DNA from: Fusobacterium perfoetens
Lineage (GTDB): Bacteria > Fusobacteriota > Fusobacteriia > Fusobacteriales > Fusobacteriaceae
Length of the DNA: 48,643 nucleotides
Reading direction: 5' to 3'
Assembly: GCF_021531475.1 (NCBI RefSeq)
Contig: NZ_JADYTX010000013.1
Span: 1 to 48,643 of the forward strand
In this document: piece after piece, positions 22,498 through 32,483 of the stretch
Position numbering within the stretch: the stretch's first letter is position 1
Layout: each line of letters starts with the position of its first letter
The notes under the pieces: generated by a model
Database searches by the model: none
What the model was told of the DNA's origin: nothing
What the model saw: the letters and a program-made list of their open reading frames with translations, nothing else
Translations under genes and position numbers: made by a program

Positions 22498-23300
22498 TGG
22501 AAAAAGTGGGAGTAATAGTTGGAAATGGGAAACTTCCCTATTCAATTATGAAAGAGATAGAAAAAGATAAAAATATAGAATTTTTTCCAATAGGTCTTTT
22601 TGATACAGTAGTCAGCGAGATAAAAGCTCATAAAAATTATAAAAGTTTTAATATTGGTCAGGTAGGAGAGATTACAAAATATTTTATCAAATCCAATATT
22701 AAAAAAGTTATTATGCTCGGAAAAGTAGAAAAAGAGTATGTTTTTAAAAATGTAAAATTTGACAAATTCGGAGAGAAAATTCTTGATAATCTTCCAGATA
22801 AAAAAGATGAAACTCTCCTTTTTGGAGTTATAGCATTTTTTAAATTAAATGGAATTTCTGTTATCCCACAAAATTTCTTTCTAAAAAAAATAATGTTTGA
22901 AAAAAAATGTTATACAAAATCTATGCCAAGTGAAGAGGATTTAGTCACAATAAAAATAGGAAAAGAGGCAGCAAAAGCTTTAAGTGAAGTGGATGCTGGT
23001 CAAACTGTTGTATGTAAAAATTCCTCTGTGGTAGCTTTGGAAGGTTTGGAAGGAACTGATAAAGCAATACTAAGAGGAGGAGAACTTGGTGGTGAAGGTT
23101 GTATAGTAGTAAAAATGTCAAGACCTCAACAAGATGCTAGGGTGGATATTCCTACAATTGGAGTAGAAACTATAAAAACTTTGGTAAAAATAAAAGCTCG
23201 TGGAGTGGTTGGGGAAGCTAAAAAAATGATATTTACAGATCAAGAGGAAGCTATAAAACTAGCAGATGAACACAATATATTTATTGTGGGAATAAAATAA
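22497..23300 (+). CDS. lpxI: UDP-2,3-diacylglucosamine diphosphatase LpxI
   Basis: A 267-residue hydrolase making lipid X from UDP-2,3-diacylglucosamine. It belongs to the DUF1009/LpxI family rather than LpxH or LpxG. Visible family segments are EKVGVIVGNGKLPYSIMKEI at the N-terminus, VIMLGKVEKEYVF in the middle, and the C-terminal domain DAGQTVVCKNSSVVALEGLE, GTDKAILRGGELGGEGCIVV and KMSRPQQDARVDIPTIGVET. The expected catalytic Asp in QDARVDIP is present. It is translationally coupled to lpxA, with lpxB 17 nt downstream, a conserved order for organisms using LpxI. Confidence 0.94.
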   Translation: MEKVGVIVGNGKLPYSIMKEIEKDKNIEFFPIGLFDTVVSEIKAHKNYKSFNIGQVGEITKYFIKSNIKKVIMLGKVEKEYVFKNVKFDKFGEKILDNLPDKKDETLLFGVIAFFKLNGISVIPQNFFLKKIMFEKKCYTKSMPSEEDLVTIKIGKEAAKALSEVDAGQTVVCKNSSVVALEGLEGTDKAILRGGELGGEGCIVVKMSRPQQDARVDIPTIGVETIKTLVKIKARGVVGEAKKMIFTDQEEAIKLADEHNIFIVGIK

Positions 23301-23317
23301 AATTTAGAGGTAAATTT

Positions 23318-24400
23318 ATGAAAATATTTGTATCAACTGGAGAGGTATCTGGAGATTTACATCTTTCTTATTTAATAAAAAATATGTTGGAAATAGATAA
23401 AAATATAGAGTTTTATGGAGTAGTAGGAGAGCATTGTAAAGCTTTAGGTGTAGAATCTGTTTTTGATATAAAAGAGTTGGCAATAATGGGTTTTTTAGAA
23501 GCTTTAAAAAAATATAGCTTTCTAAAGAAAAAAGCCTATGAGTATATAGAATTTATCAGAGAAAAAAATATAGAAAAAGTGATACTTGTTGACTATGGAG
23601 GATTTAATTTAGAATTTCTAAAACTTATAAAAGAGATGCTCCCACAAGTAGAAGTTTATTATTATATTCCACCAAAACTTTGGATTTGGGGAAAAAGAAG
23701 AATAAAAAAATTAAGACTTGCCGACCATATTATGGTAATTTTTCCTTGGGAAGTGGAGTTTTATAAAAAATATGGGATAGATGTTGTCTATTACGGAAAC
23801 CCATTTATAGAAAAATATCCCCTTGTAGAAACTGAAGGAGATAAGATACTTTTATTGCCCGGAAGTAGAAAACAAGAGGTTACATCACTTTTACCAGTGA
23901 TGCTTGATTTGGTAGAAAATAATAAAGAAGAAAACTTTCTATTGAAACTACCTGATAAGAAAACTTTTAAATGGGTAAGTTATGATTTAACAAAATATAA
24001 AAATTTAGAAATTTCTGAAGAAAGTTTAGAAGACGTAGTAAAAAAATCAAAAATAGCTGTGGCAGCTTCAGGGACAGTTACTTTAGAGCTTGCTATTATG
24101 GGACTGCCTGCAGTGGTAGTCTATAAAGTGACTTTATTAAACTATTTAATAGGTAAATATATATTAAGATTAAAATATATATCTTTGCCAAACTTAACAG
24201 AAAATAAAGAAGTTTATCCAGAACTTATTGGAAAAGACTGTAATGAAAAAAATATTTTATCGAAGATAAAATATATGTTAGAAAATATAAACAGTATCAA
24301 AAATGACATAAAAGAAATAAGAGAAAAACTTTACGGTAGAGAGATAACAAAAAATTATGGGGATTACATTTTGAAAGGAAAAAAATATGTTCAAGGATAA
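23318..24400 (+). CDS. lpxB: Lipid-A-disaccharide synthase
   Basis: A 360-residue GT19 glycosyltransferase that joins lipid X to UDP-diacylglucosamine. The N-terminal domain opens with MKIFVSTGEVSGDLHLSYLI, then GVVGEHCKALGVESVFDI and IKELAIMGFLEAL; the middle has YYYIPPKLWIWGKRRIKKLR; the C-terminal domain has ILLLPGSRKQEVTSLLPVML and AASGTVTLELAIMGLPAVVV. It is a little shorter than E. coli LpxB (382). AGAGGT lies upstream of the ATG. Its 3' end overlaps the ABC transporter gene by 14 nt. Confidence 0.95.
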   Translation: MKIFVSTGEVSGDLHLSYLIKNMLEIDKNIEFYGVVGEHCKALGVESVFDIKELAIMGFLEALKKYSFLKKKAYEYIEFIREKNIEKVILVDYGGFNLEFLKLIKEMLPQVEVYYYIPPKLWIWGKRRIKKLRLADHIMVIFPWEVEFYKKYGIDVVYYGNPFIEKYPLVETEGDKILLLPGSRKQEVTSLLPVMLDLVENNKEENFLLKLPDKKTFKWVSYDLTKYKNLEISEESLEDVVKKSKIAVAASGTVTLELAIMGLPAVVVYKVTLLNYLIGKYILRLKYISLPNLTENKEVYPELIGKDCNEKNILSKIKYMLENINSIKNDIKEIREKLYGREITKNYGDYILKGKKYVQG

Positions 24401-26156
24401 AATAGCGAAAATATATAGCAGTGATGCTTTAGGGGGCTTTGTAAAGTATAGTTTTAAATATAAAAAATGGCTTTTTGGAACTTTACTTTTATCAGTCATT
24501 TCATCAGCTATGGGGGCGGTACCAGCTTGGTTATCAAAATATTTGGTTGATGATGTCTTAATATCAAAAAATGGAAAGATGATGGTAGTTGTAGGTGGAG
24601 GAATATTTCTGACTACAATGATAAAAGCTCTTTCAGCCTATTATGCAGAAACGACCTCTGTTTATCTAAGTGAAAAAATAAGAAGAGAGGTTAAGATAGA
24701 TATATTTAAACATTTAGAACATCTTCCAATGTCTTTTTTTACTCAAAATAAGCTTGGAGATATAATGGCTAGACTTTCTGGAGATTCCTCAAGTCTTGGA
24801 AGAATAGGGTTTCTTTTATTTGATATGGTAAGAGAGATCATAGCTGTTTCAGCATTTTTAATAAGAATGTTTCAGTTGGATATAACACTTTCTTTTATAG
24901 CTTTAATAGTGGCACCAGCAATTTTTGGAATGGTAAAAAAATACACTAGAAAAATGAAAAGAAGCGGTAAAGAAAGACAAGATACTATTGGAGAGGCAAC
25001 AGCTTTTATGCAAGAATCTTTAGCAGGGATTCAAGTTATCAAGGGATTTAATAAAATTGATAAAATTATAGAAAATTATGAAGATGTAACAGAAACAGAG
25101 ATGCAAAAAATTTATAGAGCAGCTAAGATAAAAGCAAAAATATCTCCAATCAATGAGATTTTAACAGCTTTAATGCTTGTGATGATTGCTGCTTATGGTG
25201 GTTATGCAATAATTTATCTAAAAGATTTTACACCAGGAGATTTAATTTCTTTCTTAACAGCAGCAGGACTTATGCAACAACCACTTAAGAGATTTATAAG
25301 AAGAAACAGTGAACTTTATGAAATTATCCCATCTGGTGATAGGGTAATGGAAATATTTAAAATTAAACCTGAAGTGGATTGCTTTATAGAAGAACCTAAA
25401 AAATTTAGCGGTGAAGTAAATAGCATAGAGTTTAAAAATGTAGGATTTACTTATCCAAATAGTGAAACAAAAGTTTTAAAAGATGTAAGTTTTTCTGTAA
25501 AAAAAGGTGAGGTTGTAGCTTTTGTAGGAAGTAGTGGAAGTGGAAAAACTACAATAGTAAATCTTCTTCCAAGATTTTATGATATTGAAGAAGGTAATAT
25601 AGAAATAAATGGAATAGATGTAAGAGAATATTCTTTAAAACAATATAGACAATATATTGGAATGGTACCTCAAGATACATTTTTATTTAGTGGAACAATA
25701 GCCGATAATATTGGCTTTGGAAAAGAAGGAGTATCGTTTGAAGAGATAGTGGAAGCTTCAAAAATGGCAAATGCTTATAATTTCATAAAAGATTTAGAAA
25801 AAGGATTTGATACAGAAGTTGGAGAAAGAGGAGTTTTACTTTCTGGTGGACAAAAACAAAGAATCGCTATAGCTAGGGCTTTAATTCAAAATCCAGCTAT
25901 AATGATACTTGATGAGGCTACATCAGCTCTTGATACAGAATCAGAAAAACTTGTACAAGAGGCACTTGATAAATTAATGGTAGGAAGAACAACTTTTGTA
26001 ATAGCTCATAGACTTTCAACAATAATTTCTGCTGACAAAATAGTTGTTATGGAAAAAGGAGAAGTTAAAGAGATAGGAAAACACGAAGAACTTCTTGCAA
26101 AAAATGGATTATACGCAAAATTATATAATATTCAATATAATAAATCAGAAAATTAG
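24387..26156 (+). CDS. msbA: ABC transporter, fused permease/ATPase, MsbA-like lipid A flippase
   Basis: A 589-residue half-transporter. The N-terminal domain has about six membrane helices (about 22-310) and the C-terminal ATPase holds Walker [18 protein letters not shown]-loop [13 protein letters not shown], signature [17 protein letters not shown], Walker [14 protein letters not shown] and H-loop VIAHRLSTI. Its place directly after lpxB, overlapping by 14 nt, points to transport of the lipid A precursor across the inner membrane. Sequence alone cannot separate MsbA from other exporters of this fold. rph follows after 11 nt. Confidence 0.87.
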   Translation: MFKDKIAKIYSSDALGGFVKYSFKYKKWLFGTLLLSVISSAMGAVPAWLSKYLVDDVLISKNGKMMVVVGGGIFLTTMIKALSAYYAETTSVYLSEKIRREVKIDIFKHLEHLPMSFFTQNKLGDIMARLSGDSSSLGRIGFLLFDMVREIIAVSAFLIRMFQLDITLSFIALIVAPAIFGMVKKYTRKMKRSGKERQDTIGEATAFMQESLAGIQVIKGFNKIDKIIENYEDVTETEMQKIYRAAKIKAKISPINEILTALMLVMIAAYGGYAIIYLKDFTPGDLISFLTAAGLMQQPLKRFIRRNSELYEIIPSGDRVMEIFKIKPEVDCFIEEPKKFSGEVNSIEFKNVGFTYPNSETKVLKDVSFSVKKGEVVAFVGSSGSGKTTIVNLLPRFYDIEEGNIEINGIDVREYSLKQYRQYIGMVPQDTFLFSGTIADNIGFGKEGVSFEEIVEASKMANAYNFIKDLEKGFDTEVGERGVLLSGGQKQRIAIARALIQNPAIMILDEATSALDTESEKLVQEALDKLMVGRTTFVIAHRLSTIISADKIVVMEKGEVKEIGKHEELLAKNGLYAKLYNIQYNKSEN

Positions 26157-26167
26157 AGGGTGAAAAA

Positions 26168-26908
26168 ATGAACGAAGTAATAAGAGAAGATGGAAGAAAA
26201 ATAGATGAAACTAGAAAAGTAGAATGTATAAGAAATTATACAATCCACGCTGAAGGATCTGTACTTATGTCTTGTGGAAATACAAAAGTAATCTGTACAG
26301 CATCAGTTTCAGATAAAGTACCACCATTTTTGAGAAATACAGGAAAAGGTTGGATAACAGCTGAGTATTCAATGCTACCAAGAGCCACTGGAGAGAGAAC
26401 TCAAAGAGAATCAGCTAAGGGAAAACTTTCTGGAAGAACAATGGAAATCCAAAGACTTATTGGTAGAGCTTTAAGAGCTTGTATAGATTTAGATAAAATT
26501 GGAGAAAGAACAATAACAATAGATTGTGATGTAATCCAAGCTGACGGAGGAACAAGAACTACTTCTATAACAGGTGGATATATTGCTCTTGCAATGGCAA
26601 TAGAAAGAATGGTAAGAAACGGAGTTTTAGAAGAAAATCCAATAAAATCTAAAATAGCTGCTATAAGTGTTGGAATTGTTGGTGGAACACCTATGCTAGA
26701 TTTAAAATATAGCGAAGATTCAGCAGCAGAAGTTGATATGAATGTAATTATGAATGACAGAGGAGAATTTGTAGAAGTTCAAGGAACAGGAGAAGAGGCT
26801 ACTTATACAAGAGCGGAACTTAACACACTTCTTGACTTAGCTGAAAAAGGAATAAATGACCTTTTTGAAATTCAAAATAAAAATTTAGAAGAGGAATTTT
26901 CTAAATAG
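26168..26908 (+). CDS. rph: Ribonuclease PH
   Basis: A 246-residue phosphorolytic exoribonuclease that trims tRNA 3' ends. Family motifs: [95 protein letters not shown] and [21 protein letters not shown]. The catalytic Asp region and the phosphate-binding arginines (GGTRT) are intact. It is placed between the msbA-like gene and rdgB; the rph-rdgB pairing is common in bacteria. GAGGGTG precedes the ATG. Confidence 0.97.
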   Translation: MNEVIREDGRKIDETRKVECIRNYTIHAEGSVLMSCGNTKVICTASVSDKVPPFLRNTGKGWITAEYSMLPRATGERTQRESAKGKLSGRTMEIQRLIGRALRACIDLDKIGERTITIDCDVIQADGGTRTTSITGGYIALAMAIERMVRNGVLEENPIKSKIAAISVGIVGGTPMLDLKYSEDSAAEVDMNVIMNDRGEFVEVQGTGEEATYTRAELNTLLDLAEKGINDLFEIQNKNLEEEFSK

Positions 26909-26921
26909 GTGAGGTAAAAAA

Positions 26922-27506
26922 ATGAAAATATTTTTAGCAACAGGAAACAAAAATAAAATAGAAGAGATTAAAAAAATCTTTTCAATGGAAAATATAGAAA
27001 TTCTTTCAATAAAAGATGGAATAGAGATTCCAGAAGTTGTGGAAGATGGAACAACTTTTGAAGAAAATTCAAAGAAAAAAGCATTAGAGATTGCAAAATT
27101 TACTAATATGGTAACAATAGCTGATGACTCTGGAATATGTGTTGATGCTTTAGGTGGAGCTCCTGGAGTTTACTCTGCAAGATATTCTGGAGAAAATGCT
27201 ACTGATGAAAAAAATAATAAAAAACTTATAGAAAATTTAAAAGGTATCGAAGATAGAAGAGCAAAATTCGTATGTGTAATAACTCTTGCTAAACCTACTG
27301 GTGAAACATATAGTTATTATGGAGAGGTTTGTGGAGAAATAATAGACGAACCTCGTGGAGAATATGGATTTGGTTATGATCCGCATTTCTATATGAAAGA
27401 ATATGGAAAAACAACAGCAGAGATGAAAGATTTTAAAAATCAGATAAGCCATAGAGCAAAAGCTTTAGCAGAGCTAAAGAAAAATCTAGATGAGATATTA
27501 AAATAA
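26922..27506 (+). CDS. rdgB: dITP/XTP pyrophosphatase (RdgB/HAM1 family)
   Basis: A 194-residue housecleaning enzyme hydrolysing deaminated purine triphosphates (XTP, ITP, dITP). The motifs MKIFLATGNKNKIEEIKKIF, GTTFEENSKKKALEIAKF, TIADDSGICVDALGGAPGVY, SARYSGENATDEKNN, EYGFGYDPHF and KNQISHRAKALAEL are all present, including the catalytic Asp of ADDSG. Its length is standard. It is 13 nt after rph. A terminator hairpin begins at the last base of its stop codon, closing the operon that starts upstream at the CDF/helicase genes. Confidence 0.96.
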   Translation: MKIFLATGNKNKIEEIKKIFSMENIEILSIKDGIEIPEVVEDGTTFEENSKKKALEIAKFTNMVTIADDSGICVDALGGAPGVYSARYSGENATDEKNNKKLIENLKGIEDRRAKFVCVITLAKPTGETYSYYGEVCGEIIDEPRGEYGFGYDPHFYMKEYGKTTAEMKDFKNQISHRAKALAELKKNLDEILK

Positions 27507-27531
27507 GCTAGCTAGTAAGTTAGCTTTTTTT
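27506..27531 (+). terminator. Intrinsic terminator/attenuator between rdgB and hslU
   Basis: AGCTAGC (27506-27512) pairs with GTTAGCT (27519-27525), followed by TTTTTTT. It is only 17 nt before the hslU ATG and no clear new promoter lies between, so hslU may depend on read-through. Confidence 0.75.
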
Positions 27532-27547
27532 ATAGTGGGAGGGAAAA

Positions 27548-28852
27548 ATGATTCCAAGAGAGATTGTAAAAGAACTTGATAAATATATAGTTTCTCAAGA
27601 TGAAGCTAAGAAAAATTTGGCTATCTCTTTAAGAAATAGATATAGAAGACAAAATATAAAAGATGAAAATATGAGAAAAGAGATAACTCCTAAAAATATA
27701 ATTCTTATGGGCTCAACAGGAGTTGGAAAAACAGAACTTGCAAGACGTCTTGCAAAAATAACTAACTCTCCATTTTTAAAAGTAGAGGCTACTAAATATA
27801 CTGAAGTTGGTTATGTAGGAAAAGATGTAGAAAGCATTATAAAAGATATAGTGGCTCTTACAGTAAAAAGAGTGAAATCAGAAGAAACAGAAAAGTTGAG
27901 AGAAAAATATTATGATTTGGCTGTTGAAAAAGTAGCAAAACTTATAAACAATCTTGATACTTTAGATGATGAATTTAAAAATAATCTTGTAGAACATATA
28001 AAATCAGGAAAATTTGACGATGCAATTGTTGAGATGGATAAAAGTCAATATGAACAAAGAGGTCCTATAATAGAAATTATGGGATATTCTGAGGGAAATG
28101 ATATAGAAAATGTTTTACAAAATGTTATGAGTCTTGGAGAAAATAAAAAGCCTAAAAAATCTAAGGTAAAAGTAAAAGATGCTATCACTATGATAATTAA
28201 TAAAGAGATTGAAAATAATCTTGATAATGAAGCGATAGGAATGGAAGCTATAAAAAGAGTAGAGGAAAATGGAATTATTTTTATAGATGAGATAGATAAG
28301 ATAGCTGCTACAAATAATGCAGGAAGAGGAGAAGTATCAAGACAGGGAGTTCAAAGAGATATTTTACCAATTATTGAGGGAACTACAGTTATGACAAAAT
28401 TTGGTGCTGTAAGAACTGAGCATATTTTATTTATAGCAGCGGGAGCTTTTAGTGAGGCAAGTTTTTCTGACCTTATGCCAGAACTTCAAGGAAGATTTCC
28501 TCTTGTGGTAGAGATGGAAGATTTGACACAAAAAGATTTTGTAAAAATTTTAACAGATATAGATTATAATCTTATTGAGCAATATAAAAGTTTATTAGCT
28601 GTTGACAATGTGGAATTAAATTTTTCTAAAACAGCCATAGAAAAAATAGCTGAGTACGCTTATGACCAAAACTGTAATGTTGAAAATATCGGAGCTAGAA
28701 GACTTGCAGGAGTAATTGAGTTGATACTTAGAGATGTGATGTTTGAAGCTCCATATGAAGAAAAGAAAAAAGTAAATATAGATAAAAAAATGGTTGATAA
28801 AATTTTAAAATTTGATACAGAGGAAGAAAATTTAGATAAATATATATTGTAG
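27548..28852 (+). CDS. hslU: ATP-dependent protease ATPase subunit HslU (ClpY)
   Basis: A 434-residue AAA+ unfoldase that normally feeds the HslV peptidase. Motifs: PREIVKELDKYIVSQDEAKK, RRQNIKDENMRKEITPKNII, Walker A GSTGVGKTELARRLA, the GYVGKDVESIIKDI pore-loop region, an intermediate domain about 110-230, Walker B NGIIFIDEIDKIA, GEVSRQGVQRDILPIIEGTT and sensor-2 CNVENIGARRLAGVIE. The C-terminus ends DKYIL, comparable to the tail that docks into HslV. hslV normally precedes hslU, but here the upstream gene is rdgB and the downstream gene smc, so HslV must be elsewhere or absent. GGGAGGG precedes the ATG. Confidence 0.94.
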   Translation: MIPREIVKELDKYIVSQDEAKKNLAISLRNRYRRQNIKDENMRKEITPKNIILMGSTGVGKTELARRLAKITNSPFLKVEATKYTEVGYVGKDVESIIKDIVALTVKRVKSEETEKLREKYYDLAVEKVAKLINNLDTLDDEFKNNLVEHIKSGKFDDAIVEMDKSQYEQRGPIIEIMGYSEGNDIENVLQNVMSLGENKKPKKSKVKVKDAITMIINKEIENNLDNEAIGMEAIKRVEENGIIFIDEIDKIAATNNAGRGEVSRQGVQRDILPIIEGTTVMTKFGAVRTEHILFIAAGAFSEASFSDLMPELQGRFPLVVEMEDLTQKDFVKILTDIDYNLIEQYKSLLAVDNVELNFSKTAIEKIAEYAYDQNCNVENIGARRLAGVIELILRDVMFEAPYEEKKKVNIDKKMVDKILKFDTEEENLDKYIL

Positions 28853-28868
28853 TATATGAGGAGATAAT

Positions 28869-31800
28869 ATGCATTTAAAGGGAGTAGAGATATACGGATT
28901 CAAATCTTTTGGTGAAAGAATAAAGATAGATTTTACTGGAGGAATTACATCAATAGTAGGACCAAATGGGTCGGGAAAATCTAATATATTAGATTCTATC
29001 CTTTGGGTGCTAGGAGAACAATCATATAAAAATATAAGAGCTAAAGAGAGTAAAGATATAATATTCTCTGGTGGAGAATCTAAAAAAAGTGCCAACAGTG
29101 CTGAGGTTTCTCTTTTTATAGACAACAAAGATGGATATTTTCCAACTGATGAAGACACTCTAAAAGTTACAAGAAAAATCTACACAAATGGAGAAAATGA
29201 ATATTTAATCAACGATAAAAAAGCAAGACTTAAAGATATAAGTGATATGTTTATGGATACTGGTATTGGAAAGTCTGCTTACTCTGTAATCGGTCAAGGA
29301 AAAGTTGAGAGAATAATCTCATCTTCTAAAAAAGAGGTAAAAGAGATAATCGAAGAGGCTGCAGGAGTAAAAAAATATCAGATTAGAAAAATAGAGTCTG
29401 AAAAAAAACTAGCCAATGTAGTAAACGAAGTTGAAAAAATAGATTTGATTTTGACAGAAACAGGGGAACATAGAGCTAAAATAAAAAAACAAGCTGAAAA
29501 AGCTTTGGAATTTTTAAAAATAAAAGATGAAAGAGATTCTCTGAATAAGGGAGTTTTTACTTTTGAACTAGCTAGAAACAAAAATCTTTTTGAAAAATCA
29601 AAGGCTAGAGAGCAAGAGCTTGTTGAAAATCTTGAAAAAATAGAAAATGAAAAAAAATCTAAAGAGCAAGAGATAGAGCAAGTAAAAAAAGATATATCCT
29701 TTGTAAAAGAAACTATCGAAAAATTAATGAGCAAAAATGAAGATCTAAAAAATATGATTAATGATTTTGAAAAAGAGAAAGCAAAACTTCTTGAAAGAGA
29801 AAAGGGATTTGAAAGAGAAGAAAAAGAAAGAAATGAGAGAATTGAAAGTTTTAAGGATAAAATCCTAAAAAATCAAGAGGAATGCAATAAGCTTTTGGAA
29901 GAGAAAGAAAATTTAAAATCTTTCTTAGAAACTAGTGAAATAAAAGTAGGAGAACTTGAAAAAGAGATAAACTCTCTTGAAAATAAAAAAAGCTCTCTAG
30001 AAAAAGAGATTGAACTTAAAAAAAGACAGATACTTGATTTTGAAGTAACAAAACTTCAATATGATAACGAAATAGAAAGTTCAGAAAAAAGAGTTAAAGG
30101 AAGTACCGCAAGAATTAACAATTTAACTACTGAACTACAAGAGATAGAGAAAAAAATCTTAGAAAATAAAACTCTTTTGGAAGAAAGTAAAAAAAATAAA
30201 GAAAATTCTGAGAAGAGTTTAAAAGAAAATGAAAAAAATCAAAATGAATGTGAAAAAAATATAAGTGACATCAGTATAAAAATAAATAGAGCTAATGATG
30301 AGCTTAGAAAAAGTGAATTAGATGTTACAAAAGCTCAAGATAGATATAATAGCATTCATAGATTTGAAGAAAATAACGAGGGATTTTATAAAGGAGTTAA
30401 AGAAATTCTTAATCTTGGAATGAAAGGTGTAGAGGGAGCTTTAATCTCTATAATAAATATTCCTGAAAAATTTGAAAAAGCTATTGAGGCATCTATTGCA
30501 GGAAATCTTCAAGATATAGTTGTAGAAAATAGTGGAATTGCTAAAAAATGTATTGAGATTTTAAAAGAGAGAAAGGTTGGTAAAGCCTCTTTCTTGGCTC
30601 TTGATACAATAAAAACTTTTGCTAAAAAAGATATTCCGAGATTTGATGGAGTAATAGGAAGAGGGTCTGAACTTGTGGAGTTTAACCCAAAATACCAAAA
30701 AATAATCGATATGGTGCTTGGAAATCTTTTAATAGTGGAAAATATAGATATAGCTATTGCAATCTCTAAGAAAAATATTTTTTCTGGTAATATTGTAAGT
30801 CTTTCTGGGGAATTGATAAGTGGTAGTGGAAGAATTACAGGGGGGGAAAATAAAAACTCAGCTATCTCTCAAATGTTTGAAAGAAGAAAAGAGATGAGAA
30901 GACTAGAGGAGATAATCTCAAACTCGACTGAAAGAATTGGAAAGATAAAAAAATATCTAGAGGAAAATAGCGAAAAATTATCAGAACTAGAAACTAGAAC
31001 TCAAAATCTTGATAGTGAAAATACTACAATCAGAAAAAATATTAAAAATTATACTGAAGAATTTGAAAATTTAAAATCTAAGTCTGAAAGATTTGAAAAA
31101 GAGAAAAAAGTATCTCTAACTGAAAAGGAAGAGGAAGAAAATTACATAAGAGAATATAATAAAAGAATAAAAGAATCAACAGAAAATAGAGAAAACTTGG
31201 AAAAAAATACAAAAGAGATTAGAGAATCTATTGATGAAAAATCAAAAGAGGTATCTACTCTTGGAGAAAATGTTGATAAAATAAAAATAGAATATTCTGA
31301 TATAAAAATAAAATATTTAAATAGTAAAGATAGAAACACTCAGATTGAAAATGATATGGAGAAAAATCAAACTGAAAAGAAAGAGCTAGAAAATGAAAAA
31401 GTTCAAGCTGTTGAAAGATTGGAAAAATTAAAATTAGAGATAGAAAATATCAAAAAAAATCTGATGGATATAGAAAAAAACAAAGAGGAAAAAGAGTTAC
31501 AATTTGAAAAGGAAAATAAAGAGCTTGGAGTGGCTGATGAAAAGGAACAACTTCTTCAAATAAAAGAAAAGGAACTTATAGGTCTTATAAAAGATATTGA
31601 GGGAAAAAAATATAAAGAGGAAGAAAAAAGAGTAACAGAAAGGGAAAAACTTTCACAATATGAGGAAAAAATAAATTATTTTGAAGAAACACTTGCTGGA
31701 ATGGAAAATATTCCAATAAAAACTATTGAAGAAAGTATTTACAAATCTTCGGTAGATAGAGTAAAATATTTAAATAATAAATTAAAAGATTTTGAAAGTG

Positions 31801-32384
31801 TAAACCTTTTGGCTGTGGAAGAGTTTAAGGAACTTGACGAAAGATATAATTTTATAAAATCGCAAAAAGAGGATTTAGAAGCAAGTAGAAGTTCTCTTCT
31901 TGAGATAATAGAAGATATTGGAAACTCCATAAGAGAGAGATTTTTTGATGCCTATAACAATATAAATAATAACTTTAATCAAATGTGTATGGAAACGATT
32001 GATAACTCTGAGGGAAGTCTGACACTATCCAATGAGGAAGATTTTGAAAACTGTGGAGTAGAGATTTTTGTAAAATTTAGAAATAAAAAAAGACAATCTC
32101 TAACTTTACTTTCTGGTGGAGAAAAATCAATGGTGGCGATAGCATTTATTATGGCAATATTTATGTACAAGCCAAGTCCATTTACATTCCTTGATGAGAT
32201 TGAGGCAGCTCTTGATGAAAAAAATACTAAGAAGCTTATTGGAAAATTAAAAGAGTTTACAGATAAATCTCAATTCATTCTAATAACACATAATAAAGAA
32301 ACTATGAGATCATCTGATAGTATATTTGGAGTTACTATGAATAAGAAAATCGGTATCTCAAAAATAGTCCCTGTTAAACTTTAA
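28869..32384 (+). CDS. smc: Chromosome segregation protein SMC
   Basis: A 1171-residue structural-maintenance-of-chromosomes ATPase. The N-terminal head has Walker A SIVGPNGSGKSNILDSILWV (about 28-47) and Q-loop ESKDIIFSGG. It is followed by a long coiled coil (about 165-500), the hinge (about 505-665, with VEGALISIINIPEKFEKAIE and ISGSGRITGG), a second coiled coil (about 665-1020), and the C-terminal head with signature LLSGGEKSMVAIAFIMAIF and Walker B SPFTFLDEIEAALDEKN. It forms condensin with ScpA/ScpB, not present here. GAGGAG precedes the ATG. It follows hslU by 16 nt. Confidence 0.97.
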   Translation: MHLKGVEIYGFKSFGERIKIDFTGGITSIVGPNGSGKSNILDSILWVLGEQSYKNIRAKESKDIIFSGGESKKSANSAEVSLFIDNKDGYFPTDEDTLKVTRKIYTNGENEYLINDKKARLKDISDMFMDTGIGKSAYSVIGQGKVERIISSSKKEVKEIIEEAAGVKKYQIRKIESEKKLANVVNEVEKIDLILTETGEHRAKIKKQAEKALEFLKIKDERDSLNKGVFTFELARNKNLFEKSKAREQELVENLEKIENEKKSKEQEIEQVKKDISFVKETIEKLMSKNEDLKNMINDFEKEKAKLLEREKGFEREEKERNERIESFKDKILKNQEECNKLLEEKENLKSFLETSEIKVGELEKEINSLENKKSSLEKEIELKKRQILDFEVTKLQYDNEIESSEKRVKGSTARINNLTTELQEIEKKILENKTLLEESKKNKENSEKSLKENEKNQNECEKNISDISIKINRANDELRKSELDVTKAQDRYNSIHRFEENNEGFYKGVKEILNLGMKGVEGALISIINIPEKFEKAIEASIAGNLQDIVVENSGIAKKCIEILKERKVGKASFLALDTIKTFAKKDIPRFDGVIGRGSELVEFNPKYQKIIDMVLGNLLIVENIDIAIAISKKNIFSGNIVSLSGELISGSGRITGGENKNSAISQMFERRKEMRRLEEIISNSTERIGKIKKYLEENSEKLSELETRTQNLDSENTTIRKNIKNYTEEFENLKSKSERFEKEKKVSLTEKEEEENYIREYNKRIKESTENRENLEKNTKEIRESIDEKSKEVSTLGENVDKIKIEYSDIKIKYLNSKDRNTQIENDMEKNQTEKKELENEKVQAVERLEKLKLEIENIKKNLMDIEKNKEEKELQFEKENKELGVADEKEQLLQIKEKELIGLIKDIEGKKYKEEEKRVTEREKLSQYEEKINYFEETLAGMENIPIKTIEESIYKSSVDRVKYLNNKLKDFESVNLLAVEEFKELDERYNFIKSQKEDLEASRSSLLEIIEDIGNSIRERFFDAYNNINNNFNQMCMETIDNSEGSLTLSNEEDFENCGVEIFVKFRNKKRQSLTLLSGGEKSMVAIAFIMAIFMYKPSPFTFLDEIEAALDEKNTKKLIGKLKEFTDKSQFILITHNKETMRSSDSIFGVTMNKKIGISKIVPVKL

Positions 32385-32416
32385 TAAAAAATTGTATAAT
32401 AAAATAAAATTTTTCT

Positions 32417-32445
32417 TTGATTTTTATGTAAATTAAGGGTAAAAT
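32417..32445 (+). promoter_or_regulatory. Sigma-70-type promoter for lpxK unit
   Basis: TTGATT (32417-32422), a 17-bp spacer and TAAAAT (32440-32445), about 38 nt before the lpxK start. Confidence 0.6.
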
Positions 32446-32483
32446 ATAGAAAGCATATAAATAAAGATATTGAAGAGGAAAAA

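Noticed and set aside
28832-29734. Minus-strand frames opposite the smc head and coiled coil
   Set aside because: Shadows of Lys/Glu-rich coding sequence; no ribosome sites or known motifs.
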